From contig CP137675.1 in assembly GCA_037976565.1 (NCBI GenBank), positions 17,622,813 to 17,686,812 of the forward strand: a stretch of DNA of 64,000 nucleotides. Direction: 5' to 3'. The number at the start of each line of letters is the position of its first letter. Position 1 is the first letter of the stretch. Made by a program: the position numbers and the translations under genes. The notes beneath the pieces are model-generated. The model was not told the DNA's origin. It made no database searches and saw only the letters and a program-made list of their open reading frames with translations. Source of the DNA: Mesocentrotus franciscanus (taxonomy: Eukaryota; Echinodermata; Echinoidea; Camarodonta; Strongylocentrotidae). Below are positions 1 to 12,600 of the stretch, one piece after another.

Positions 1-357
1 AATAGTCTGATTTTTCAGACCATTGTACCGAATGGTCATACGTTTTATGCTGCGCAAAGATTCAATCAGTTTAATTTTGGCCATTACAAGAAGTGGGTTT
101 TTGATGTAGGTAAATGCTCATGTACCCTTTACAGCTCATTTTATGTATGTTATTACCAAAGATGAAAAAGCCAGTCAGTCACTCAATAGTGTCTGACAGT
201 GAAGTCTAGCAAGTAAACGGGTTTCCTTGCATAATTTGAATATTAGGACACTGCTAACGTTTAAATTTCACAGATAGGACATACATGACATATTCATAAT
301 TCCTGCAAAGTTCTACAGAATTTGATGTTGGCTGCAAAAGGGACATAGTATCTTTAA
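1..357. mobile_element. Right half of a second copy of the 666-1210 element
   Basis: Bases 4-357 match 847-1210 closely in the same order (CCGAATGGTC, CTGCGCAAAGA, GTGTCTGACAGTGAAGTC and the end GGGACATAGTA-C-TTTAA). The window edge cuts off the left end. Two adjacent copies lie about 850 bp apart. Confidence 0.7.
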
Positions 358-665
358 TATGGGTAAATATACAACCCACTCCGTTTAAACTATGAAAAAA
401 ATAGGCAATAAAGATTTACGATATACGTACGAAGAAGATTATGACTATCATAGACATAATAGTAATGTATCGACCGAATTTATTTAATGTTACCGGATTC
501 ATGTCAGAGGAATCCCTGAAAAAAAACTCAGCTTGTTTGGCTTCCATCAAGCAAAATATGTCTAGTTTGTTTCATCAAAAAAGAAAGGGAAAATTCCTTA
601 GTAAGACCATTGTCTAATGGTTCTTGCTGGTAGCACAAGCATTATTAAATTTTTCATTTTTAGAT

Positions 666-1210
666 TTAAAGGTACTATGTCCCATTTGCAGGCCAAAAAA
701 TGAAAAGGTTAAATTCCAACGGCATTTGAAAGATAATACTAATTTAGAACTTCCCTCAAAACGAAAGGGCTTGAAAATGGCTTTTTGTGGGAAATAACGA
801 CCGTTAGTTGTCGAATCGACTTTAGTGATTGCAATCATTTTAATAATGGTCTGATTTTCAGACCCTTGTACCGAATGGTCGTACGTTTTGTGCTGCGCAA
901 AGAATCAATCAGTTTAATTTTGGCCAGAAGTGGGTTATTGATGTAGACAAATATTTGCTCATGTATATACCCTTTACAGCTCATTTTATGTATGTTATTA
1001 CCAAATAAAAAAAGAAGTCAATTAGTATATTAACTCAATAGTGTCTGACAGTGAAGTCAAGAAGGTAAACGGGTTTCCTTGCATAATTTGAATACTAGGA
1101 CACTGTTAACGTTTACATTTCACAGATAGGACATACGTGACATATTCATAATTCCTGCAAACTTCTACAGAAATTTGATGTTGGCTGCAAATGGGACATA
1201 GTACCTTTAA
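666..1210. mobile_element. TTAA-ended non-autonomous DNA element
   Basis: The left end TTAAAGGTACTATGTCCCAT (666-685) and the right end (1185-1210) are inverse copies of each other over about 26 bp, and both are bounded by TTAA. About 545 bp long with no transposase. TTAA targets are known for piggyBac-type elements; assignment to that group is inference. Confidence 0.7.
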
Positions 1211-4200
1211 TGAACGGGAAAAAGACGATGTCTAAACATGGGGCACAATAATTCACGGAAGAATCTCAACTTATATGGCAATTAAAGCTTGGTAAAGGAG
1301 TCGTTTTGACTTCTTGGTGTTACAACTATACCCTTATGTACTGACACTTGGAACTATATACATGTAGATCAGCATTGTACAATAATATTGTTGAGTGTTG
1401 TACAACGGAGTAGTAAGACAGTCTTTCGGAGTCATTATGGCAGCTACACACCCATACGGAAACACCAATTTCTCCATTTAATAATCTTGCACATCAGAGG
1501 AATCTTTTAATCGTCGTTTAATAGCAGCAGAAGGCCTCTCTCACACAAGCGTGTCATGTCAGTCTCTAGCGTCTCATGATCCTGGGGACGGTCGATTACG
1601 TAATCCAAAACAGTTATAGCCCAACAATTAATCCCACGATAAGGATGACAAGGAATAATTAATAGGAAAATGCTAATTATGTCGTCGATATATCAAATGC
1701 AAGACTAAATCGGACAACCTTCTAACACGAAGGACTCTTTAGAGTAGCCTAAAAACACACCAAGATAATAATTATAGGCATAATAGGCATATGCCTATGA
1801 TGTGATTATTATTCATGATATAAACTTAAATATAACTGTAAATACGTTGCATCGAGTCTTATTAAACATAGATAAGTTGCTAGCATACAACTAGAATATG
1901 CATATTTTGTCAGTATATATTATGACAAAACTTTGTTTGACTTTTTTTTTTTTTTAGTTACACTTTGACATTACTCTTTCGTAATACTAATAGTTATAAA
2001 CAATCGAGGCATTTTGAGGCCACACAGCTTAGACTAACCGATCAACCTAGGGTTCGGAATGACTCGAGTTACAAAAATAATATGCATTGCCATTCTAAAA
2101 AAAAAGATTCGAATTGGTAAGATATGGGTTGGGAAGTATGCAAAGTACTAGGGTTCAGGAGGTAGATGACTCACCGAGATTCGCCGAACATTCTCCGGTC
2201 TGTTTGAGCAGTAGAACAAACACCGACATTAGCAAACAGCTGACTTGTTTGCACACCATCTCGCTTCCACCAGCCATTCTCTCTCTCTCTGGATAAAATC
2301 GGTCGATTAGTGGCTCTTGTTTCAAGTATTACCACGTCTTACTGCAGCACTCTATTATATTGGCAATACATGTATTTCTAAACAAACTTTAGCAGTGTCC
2401 TGAAAATATGTCGAAGAATATACCGGAGCTTGATGTTCTTGATGTTCTGCCTTACTTGCCACCTAATGGAAGCTTTGAAGTTTTGAACTGAGAGTGTAGA
2501 GAATAGTGCCAGGTCGTGGTCTCATAAAGTGAAATATCCTACTAAATCCAGTGTGTGCTATCAAGGATTTGTAAATTTTTAATACTAGTTTCCCCTTGAA
2601 GTCTGGAACTCAGCCGAATAACGGTTATCGCCCTGTCGAATATTCAGACCACTGATTTCCGCTGTCTTCAAGGCTTTGCTTCGAAACACGTCCGACGTAC
2701 ACAATATAGATTTGCGCGCGCTTCCAATTTCCAACGCAACCCTCGCTCGGAACACAATATCGTCTGCAAGAAAAAAACCTGGTTTATATGACCGCGATCT
2801 CCTGCAGCGATATGATATTCACGCTCAGGCTAAAGGGCTAAAGTCCATCGCTGTGTCAATTTTTGTTTAATCGCTTTCGATCCATTTGTCCACCGCCACC
2901 CACGCAATTACGTCTAGATATTGTCAATCCCATTAAATTTTTTTTTTAGCAGGAAAGATGTAAAGCTTTGTCTTCTGACCCAATTTCTTCCCACATCCAT
3001 TGACGTTTGGGGTGAAAACATCCGCTCTATTCTAAAGGTGTAACATAATACCAGTCAAAGGATCATCATATCTATTGCGGCTGATTATTGTTTGTTTCAT
3101 TATTTCGAAAGTCATTTATGCAACTAGGGAACGAGAGATTCGGGGACATTGTCCGCGGGTACTCCCCCTCTCTACATTTCTTCTTTTCGCTTTCAATTTA
3201 CGTTAAAACTACACGCTTATAATAGGGCATACCACCCCCCCCCCCCTCTTGTTTTTTGTTTTCCCCTCGTCTTCTGTTTTACATGTTTTTGGTTGTTGAT
3301 TTCTCATCTGTTACTTTTTCTTTCTTTTTTCACTTTACCTCTTCTCTCTGTCTCTGCCTCCCTCTCTCTTTCTCGTAATGTATTCCTTTGCATCTTTAGT
3401 AATTATAGGACTAGTAAACGTGAGATGATGGCTATTTTCTTCTTTCGTTAGTAGTTCATAACTGCAGTGGAATATTCAGCATGGGGTGAAGTATGAATGG
3501 CCAGGAAAAAAAATCAATGGAGTACCGAAGTGCTAACGTCATATTCGCTCATCGTCTCGGTTGATGGTTCCAAACAACAGAGCCTACGCATGAGGTTCAC
3601 CGCGACATCATTCAAGCAACGGGCTGGAGCAGGGCAAATTCAATATCAGTTGCGCTGGTATGATCACCACGCCATTGTTTAGCACAAAATATTATTGTTT
3701 GGAACCAGCTACCTTGACAACTTGGCTAATATGACATCACACTTCGGTACTCCATACAATGTGCATGGCATCAACATTCGGGGCTGCCTATAGGTACATT
3801 ACGCCCAAGCATCCCCCCATGCGGGGAGTCGGAGGCAACAACTGGATACGCCCCTGAACTGGACAGTCAACACATTCCCAATTTTGCCCCAACAATTGCA
3901 TCCCTTAAAGTGACTCGGTAACATTGTTGAAGGTTGATGAAAAAACTGCGTAATTTTTGTATGAAATGTTACTTATTATATTCCTTCTACTGTACTAACC
4001 CTCTATCATGCAAAATTCCTGCAAAAAAATTCTCAAATCACAAAGGTATTTATGGTTTTCTTTGAAGGCGTCACTGGTCAACACCTGCTAACAGTAAATT
4101 CTTCCAACCATTTTCGAATTTTCCCAACCTTTTTCCATGAAAATAAGACATAAGACAGGATTTTAAAAATCTTCCAACACTTAAATGTCTGGAATGATAT

Positions 4201-5789
4201 ATAGAGCCAATTCATAGCTTTGTTACGATTTACATTAACCCAAAATGTAATTAAATTATAATAATATGGTTGGGAGAATTAAGAAATCGATCAGATCAGT
4301 TTTTCCCAATTGTTATTGCTCATAATAGTCTTTTTTCACTCAAACTTTCAGATCGTCCATCTAGCATTGAAGTCACTACCTTAGCACCATTTTCTCTCAT
4401 CTCAACAATGTTACCAAGTCCCTTTAAGCAATTAGAACAACATGAGGAAACGTTTGTATCTTGCACATGGAACTAGAGTATAATCTGTAGATGATGCATG
4501 GAAACCACAATTTAGAGACATGGACAAATGGTTTGTGGCTAATACCTCTGATTTATGGTCGACGTTGAGTTTTTAAGTTCATATTAGTTCTCTTTGTTTT
4601 TACGAGCGCTATGCGTTTATCTCACATGGATCACCACTAATCTTTCATTCTTCCCAGGTACTTATGAATGCAATTTTCTATGGCATTTAATTAATCAATC
4701 TTTCATACTTTCATTAGCCTAATTTTTATCAAATTAAATTACATTCAGATAGAAATCACTGCGAGGCTAATTTGACCAGGGGAGATCCCCTTTCATTAAT
4801 CAATTAGAATAAAGATTATAATTGGCTAATTAAATAAGTTACCGGTCATTCCATTTTATGAAATTTATGAAATCCGCTTATATGCTGCGCGATTAGAAAA
4901 AATTGTCATTTGTGAGGCTGCAGCGAGCTATAGAAGGGCGTTATATACTCACATAAAGTAAACGCCCTTTTGGTGCTCAGCAGACGCTATTATTATGGGG
5001 GCAACGGTTAGCAATGTGGTAGAAGTAGCAATTATGACGTGTTAACAATTTAAGATTGAGCTATCACAAATGGAAAGGTCGATAAAGAGTCCATGTTCAA
5101 TAATACTACCACCTTGAAAGGATAACGATTTTGATAATAACATGGTCTTTATTGAGTCTTATTTACCCAGTTATATCCGGAGTATCCACATAAATATAAA
5201 TTCTTATGAGTTTGAGTTTGAAGTTTTATCATCCAAACAAAAAGTACATCAATATAACAATCAAATGTGAATGTTTAACATTGAAAGGATAAATGTGACC
5301 AGAAAATAGCATTAAATGCTAATCGTGTTTGGTACCACTAACACACAAAAGTATCACAACAATGAATGAGAATGTAATGAATAAATATGAATAACTATTG
5401 AATACATACTTAAGCTACAAACTATTCTACATCCAGGCTAAAATATGTTCTGTGATTAAATACAACGCTTTGGTATTTTACACTAAATAAAAAGATAAAG
5501 AATTGTATAACATAATATTTACAAAAAGGCAAGAAACCTCGGCTCACAGTTCAAAACAATTATTCTATTAACATTTGTGATATTAGAGTTCTACGAAAGC
5601 AAGCAAGCTTTCTCCCGTACAGATAGGGGTAGATCATTCCAAAAGCATGTGCCTCGATCTGAATGACATTGAAAATTTACCCTGCGTTGTCCTTACTTTA
5701 GGCACACTCAACTTCTTACTTTCTCTTTGTCTAGTCTCATATTTTAATGTGCTCTATGAATGAATTAGGGACTGTTGAATTGAATTGGA

Positions 5790-6005
5790 AAAAAAATAAT
5801 ACTCTTCCTGAAGGCCTTGAAATTCGTATTACCGCAGCATTGCCAGGTCTCCATATTACACCTGGTGGGTATAATTATAGAGAGGGACAAAATAATGTGG
5901 CCAAAACAATTTGTCCAAGGATGTGAGCACCGAGCGAGCATCGAACCCAGAACCTCTCGCATGAGAGTCAAGAGCCTTCACCAATATGCCAACGGTCGAT
6001 GATTA
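5790..6005 (-). mobile_element. tRNA-like SINE, reverse
   Basis: Segment 5938-5990 (CATCGAACCCAGAACCTCTC, GCATGAGAGTCAAGAGCC, TTCACCAATATGCCA) parallels 30828-30885, and a tRNA-like B-box complement is present. The rest of the body is not well defined. Confidence 0.5.
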
Positions 6006-7455
6006 AGACAGTGTGATAATCTCCATGTTTAATAATACTATACCACCTATACCAGAGGATGAATGTAGTTGTAATGATGATAGTTTTAAACATTATGGAT
6101 AATGTTTATGGTATGTATAAATAACTTAGCAATTACTTTGTCTTTAATTTCAATCTTTAATCATAATATAATATACATGGCTAAAAGGGCCATCGTGGAA
6201 AGCAGTTATGTAACTGACAATGCTACTGTGTAAATTTAAAACTACAAATTAATACAAAATAACTACTTGTCCGAGGATAGTGATTGTTTTCCTATGTGCA
6301 TACTTGTTTTGGAATCTTCAGCAAAGAATTTTCTACACACGTTATTGAGAAAATACATACAAGTCATGTCTAACTCTTTAATAAAGTTTGGGGCGGATAA
6401 TATGATTTTTAGAAATAAAGGAGGATAAATATCTAAAAATTCTTGAAGCAATCCTGTATAACCCTATAGGGGAGGAAGGGGGCAGTCTTCTCCTCTTTAT
6501 GGCTTCATTTTTGGGGGTAAAAAAAAAGGACGAATTATTCACCCTTTCCTCCCTTCAATCCACTACTGAAAGAATCCGTACCCAAGGAACAAGCCTTTTT
6601 GAAGCAATAAATCACTCTATCAGGCTAGCCCGTGTGATTGTGGGACTTCACCTTTTTTTGGCCCGATAATATTGGTTTCCTTTAAACTCTATATTAATCA
6701 TTGTTTATAAGAAATTCAAACAAAAATACCCCCATCAGACAATCATTGCCATAGCAACCAAAAGATAAGGAAGACTTGTAGACTGCTTAATTTTCCTGTT
6801 TGTGAATGGTTTTGTCAAACCTTTCTTCCGGTGAGTGACGTTAATGCAGAGGCTGTATAAGTTACTATACCGAAGGTCGCGTATCTCATGATATACACTT
6901 TTCGTTGTATGATACCATATAGCATGCCTAAATAATATTTCCTGTAAGTTATATCCATATCTGAATTGTTAAATTCGGAGTTAAGCGTAGCCTAGTTTGA
7001 TTTACATTGAGTTCTCCTGAGAAGATACATGTGAAATGCTTCCAAGTATAGAAATGAAATATTGCCCCCACCCCAATTTTTTTGTTATCGAAAAGCTCTC
7101 TTTCTAATGCCTACAATAATAACAAATAACAGGGTGCTGGGGTCACAGAGTGTAGAGGGATCGGGGCTAAATTTTAAGGTGGATGAAATGCGAGAAATCA
7201 TTTCGCGCTATATACATCCTTAAAAATTCATTATCAGAAACTATCATTTTTGGCCCTCAACTACTTGCCTCTCATCGCCTCATCCGCACATAAAACAAAC
7301 CAAACCAAACAAGACGAAAACAAAACAAAAACAAAAAAAATCAAATCCGAAAACAAAACAAAACAAAGCAAAACAAAACAAATCAAAACGAAATTAAATG
7401 ACACGACACGAAACGAAACGAAAAACGAAACGATAAAAATACAAACACAACCACA

Positions 7456-7660
7456 TTCAATTCAATTCAATTCAATTTATTTATGTTTCCAACAAAACAA
7501 TACAAAATCAGTTTTACACATTTACAACAATTTAAGAATACATATTGGAAACAGAGGGGTCCACTAAAAAGCAATGCTTGTACAAGTGTGGACACCCTAA
7601 ATAATACTTAAGAATAATGATTAATTAAATTAACAAGTTCTTAACTACAAAAGGAACTAC
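7456..7660 (-). mobile_element. LINE-type 3' tail fragment
   Basis: Starts with ATTCA tandem repeats and TTTATTTATGTTTCCAACA, then a block (7555-7605) that resembles 40415-40465: both read GG-TCCACT, then GCTTGTA and a GTGGA-CCCT segment. Interpreted as 3' ends of one LINE subfamily on the minus strand. Confidence 0.5.
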
Positions 7661-8320
7661 AAAATAGAGAAAAATGGGGGGGATGCCAACAGAGACTAGA
7701 ACGGGACAAGACAGTACCTTACATGACAAACATGGGAGAATACGGTTACAATACAAAGAGTAGATAATGCCCCCAAAAAGGAGAGAGATCAGGGGTACAG
7801 AAAATAATTTAAAAAATGATGAGGTGCATGTGGGGTTGAGAGGAAAATAACGGACAAACGAAAAAAAGAACGAGGAAAAGACAAGATGGCGCTATTGCTG
7901 CTTACTGAATAAACAATTTGACTCATTACCGATGTATAACATCCAGGCAAGAATGTAAGAAAGCACGAAAGAGAGAGGTAAGGCACTAAGGGCAGTGGCG
8001 TAATGAGCGAATTTTTTTGAGGGGCTGATCCAGTATTCATTACACAAACGCAAAACATACTATCAATCTGTTGAATGAGTGGTATACTCCACCCCCCCAA
8101 AAAAAAAAGACTTTGCATTTTCCTGTAACGACGCCCTTATTATTATTATTATTATTATTATATTATATATCTTATTTTGACCGAAGTAGAAAATCTCACG
8201 TTGTGTAGTTAGGAACTTTGCATTTTGGAGCACTTTTCATTTTTAAAATCTATTATCATTTGTATTAATTATCATTATTATAGTTTCCTAAGGTGCTTCT
8301 TTAATTTCTAGTTTAACATT

Positions 8321-8462
8321 TATTGTGCGAGGGAACGTATAGCGGCCGAGCAAAAAGATTCCATTTTTGAATAGTTAGCGCACATCAGAGCCAAATAAAT
8401 GGTGCTCTTTATTTATTTAATTTTTCTCGCTCGGTTGCTACGTATGTTCCCTCACATAATAT
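8321..8462. mobile_element. 142-bp foldback element
   Basis: Left arm 8321-8357 (TATTGTGCGAGGGAACGTAT then GCGGCCGAGC) pairs with right arm 8421-8462 with a few mismatches. No coding potential. Intergenic, 1.2 kb upstream of copy 1. Confidence 0.6.
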
Positions 8463-9274
8463 ACTTTCTCCTTGAAATTAAACCCCTCTGTGGCACTAGG
8501 ATTATGAACAGCAATCCTATATAAGCATGATGAGTCGAAGTTGGGGCTTCATAAACTTTCATATCATTATTGGATTTATCATTTAACTAAATGTATCTTT
8601 CTTTTCTGGCAACAACATTCACAAAGTGTATGTACCTGTTCATACATCAATATACAAAACAAATAAAATGATGTAAGAACAATCAATCCCAAAGGAATAA
8701 TAATTGTACGTATATAGTCTTATTGCATTGTATGAATTGTATTGTTTTGTATTGTCCTGATTGTAGGTCTATTTTGTATTGTATTGTATTACATTGTATT
8801 GTATTTCATTTAACATTTTTGTGAAATATAAATATTGTGTTCATAAACATTAAATCTTGTAGATCGTTATAAATCAAAATTCACAACGTATAGGCCTATA
8901 TATTAATTATAAAACAAATGATAAAGGAAAATCATGTGTCTGAAATCTTAGATACAACGAAAGTAATACTATTATAGGGTTGGTATTTGAACGTTGTAAA
9001 ATACCATTCTACGTCTATTCATCTTCTTCTTCTTTAAAGAAAAATATTTTAATCCAAATGAGACAAAAATTCATGAAGGAAACAATATACTGCGCATGTA
9101 TTATATAATCCATATCGTACGATCAATTCGCTGATTAGTCTTTATTCTATCTCGATCTCAACGAAAACAGTAGACTTTCGTTTTTAGCCTTATTTCCAGT
9201 CCATGAAACTGAAAATCACTAAGTTACAATTATTACATAAAGATTACGATCATCAATTAGAATTTCAGCTAATT

Positions 9275-9287
9275 TATATATATAAAA
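9275..9287 (+). promoter_or_regulatory. Possible TATA element upstream of copy 1
   Basis: TATATATATAAAA about 370 bp upstream of the copy 1 ATG. In AT-rich DNA this can be chance; the transcription start is unknown. Confidence 0.2.
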
Positions 9288-9657
9288 CGTCTCTGCTAAA
9301 TAAAGAGAGTAGAATTGATAACTTATATGGTGAAATGAAATGAAATACTGGCGCTTATTGAAACTGAAAATCTTTTAATGCTCCGTTGTGGCTTGAATTA
9401 AACTATTTACACACACCCACTTATTTGCATACAGCGGCCCCATGCTGAAGGATCGCGAGTGAATGCCTCATAAGAACTTATTTCAATTGCCCTTTTGGGG
9501 GGACATATTTTATTTTATACCAAGATCTTCACATAATAAACTCAGCAAGATAAAAAAGTGAAACTGATCTGAGAAAGTAAGATACCCTGATCTGAATTTG
9601 AACAAGCTGTACTCGTTGATCTCAAGAGGCTGAAGTGAGTATAACGAGCGGAGATAG

Positions 9658-12600
9658 ATGGCCAAAGCACGGGGGATCGGGCCGCCTGCTGCACTCGCAG
9701 CAGCTGTCGCCTCTATACCTGCCAGCTATCTGTGGCTTCGTTACAGGTACCCGACATTTTGGAAAGATGTCCAATTTGTGAAGAAATTTGCACGCCTCAA
9801 CTCGGATATGCAAAGACAGCTAAACGCTGGACATACGATTGTCGATATCTTCGAGCAAAAAGCCTTAGAAAACCCCGACCATCCTGGTATTTTATTCGAG
9901 AAGGAGGCGTACACGTACGGAGAAGTTCGGGCGAATGCTGCTCGCGTCGCCCGCTGGGTGACCGCGGCTGATCCGACATTGAAGAAAGGCCATGCTATCT
10001 GTATGCTACTACAGAACAGTCCTGTTTTTATCTGGACATGGCTTGGTTTTCTCAAGAAAGGAATCATTACAAGTCTTCTCAACTTTAACCTAAAGCCATC
10101 TGCTATCTTAGAATGCATTAGAGTCAGTGAGGCCAAGAAGCTCGTCTTTGGAACAGGTATTATTTTTATTTAAGCGAAAGTGGATTTAGGAGTAAATGGG
10201 GGCCTTCTGAAAAATCTCTTGACAACAATAGAAAAATAGTTTATAATACAGCAGTTGGAAATTTATCTATAATTCTATAATTAGCAGTTCTAAAAACAAG
10301 CGAAAAGACAAAAACAGACAAAGTAAAAGGTCGGAAAAGAAAAAAGAAAGGTTAGGTCACATTTTCGGTTGCCTTAAAGGTAAAGACCAGTTTTGAAAAC
10401 GCCCCCCCTCTCAAAAATCGAAATGGAAGCTCTCATTACCAATCATGAGAAAGAATATGTTTTGACTAATACGTGATGATACAAATTTTGCGGGGAAACT
10501 GATTACTAATTGATATATTTGGTAAATTATTATATCTATTGGGACCAAATAGATATCGCGCACGTGTCGGGTAGTCCCACATGATCTTTCTGTGTACAGT
10601 TCTTGTAACTTTACCAAGACTGGGCCAAATTTCTTATCATTTTGATGATTCCAGAACCTTGCAGTACACACCAATACTTATATGCTAGATGATCAACCTT
10701 TTCTGATCGATTCCACGTTTCTTTCACAATGCAATCGCGTGACCATAACTGGTCTTGATCTTTAATAGATTTGGGTTGAAAATTTTACAGGATGAGGCAC
10801 ACTGACTGAATGAGGGATGGCATGGGCTTGTGTTATGCCCTTAAATCTAGTTAAATTCTGTGTGATCATAAAATAAAGATTGATGTTTCTATCCAATTTA
10901 ATGTTCTTAACAAGCTCATGTTTATTTTTATTATTTATAAAAATAAATTATAGTCACTTTAAATTATGCTTAGGTTTCCCTTGGGGGCTGGCGAGGTGTC
11001 TAAACTCAAAATTAGATTTTTGTTAAAATCCTGATACGTGGTAGGTCTACTGCATCCTGGAGAGAATTGTATGACTTCAATCAATTGATCTGCCATTCTA
11101 TTTCTTCATGTTGCATTGTAGAGTTCTTGGAGGTGGTCGAAGAGTTGATGCCAGAGCTACGGGCTCTCAACGTGGAGCTATGGATGGTCAATGATTCAGG
11201 GATGTCTGGCGTAGAGTATCCAGTAGGGGTCATTTCCATGGATACAGGCATGATGTCTGGAGAACCTCTTGCCAGTGAGCCGATGACAATGGATGAGATT
11301 TCGTCGTACATCTTTACCTCTGGAACTACAGGTACAGTATGAATATAATCCAGTAATTGTACTTCTATGACGATACTCGGCAAAATCCATAAGTGAGGAT
11401 ATACTGCCAAGGAATTGAAATTAGGTGCTCATGATTTGCAGTGCATGCTTCTTGATGCATTCAAAAACATTGTGCCACTCTTAAATTTTTACCTCTGTCA
11501 TTTTTTTTCACCAAACCTATGCAGTTACCCCAAATCCCTGTGCAATCAAGTTTACTGAATGGGTTCACATTGCTTCAGAACAATCCTTGCTTATCAAATA
11601 ATTAGTCTAGTTTAAATGAGAAGTCAGTGAGTGCCAGTGATTATTTGTGTTAATTAAAGATGTGTGTTTATATGTCAATGAAAACCAAACATTTTCTTGT
11701 ATTTCATTTAACAGGTCTGCCAAAACCAGCAACAATTCCTCATCGTAAGATCATCCGTGGAATATTTCTCCATGCTTTCTCGGATCTTACACCAGATGAT
11801 GTGTACTATGTGGTTCTGCCTCTGTACCATTCCGCTGCTCTTTTTATATCTGTCTGTGCCACCTTCTTCCATGGTAAATATTTACCTTGCTATTTTACCC
11901 TTGTAGTGTGTATACATTCCAAAATGACAGTAAGAGATTGCATTCTGTGTCACCTGTTATCACTATTTAGTCATTAACTGCTTGTATTATGATTACAGGT
12001 TAATACTCTCATATGAATTGCCAGAATAGAATTTGCTACCCTAAGCCATTTTGTATCAATATCTTAAAGAGCTTAGACTTAATGAAGAATATTGATTATA
12101 TATTACGTTTACGTTTACGTTTACCTTGCATAAAACAGCTACCTAGTATTTATTTAACATTTTTCCATTATTGCACCCCCACCCCTCTAACCCAAGGTAA
12201 GGTGCATGCAATTGATAATTGTATTAAGGCAGGAAAGGCAAATTTGAGCACACATAGCACATGGATGTTGATTTGATTTTCAAATTACAAGTAACTCGTG
12301 AGTGAATATATTTTCTTTGCTGATTTCGTTTACAAACAGGTGGGACTGTTGCATTGGCCAAGAAGTTTTCTGCCAGGCATTTTTGGGATGATATTAGGAG
12401 ACATGATGCGACTGGTTTCCAGTACATAGGAGAGCTGTGCAGATATCTTATAGCTCAGCCTAGGGTAAGATGTAAAAAGATAAAAGTCATCGCATTTTTC
12501 AGGGGCCTTTTTCGGTTTAGCTACGGTCACAAAGGTTTGTACGGACGATGCGTTCATACGAATCTCCTGTTTTTCCATTGTTTTTCTGAATTTCCATTGT

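Larger units (their letters stand above)
1211..9657. other. Intergenic region upstream of copy 1
   Basis: No coding gene recognised. Apart from the SINE, LINE-tail and foldback elements listed separately, it holds a pyrimidine-rich tract at 3225-3400, an AAAAC-rich tract at 7290-7440, an ATT repeat at 8140-8165, and TGTAT repeats at 8730-8810. Confidence 0.7.

Noticed and set aside
7250..7567. Lys/Thr-rich open frame
   Set aside because: Low-complexity AAAAC repeats followed by a LINE tail; no family match.
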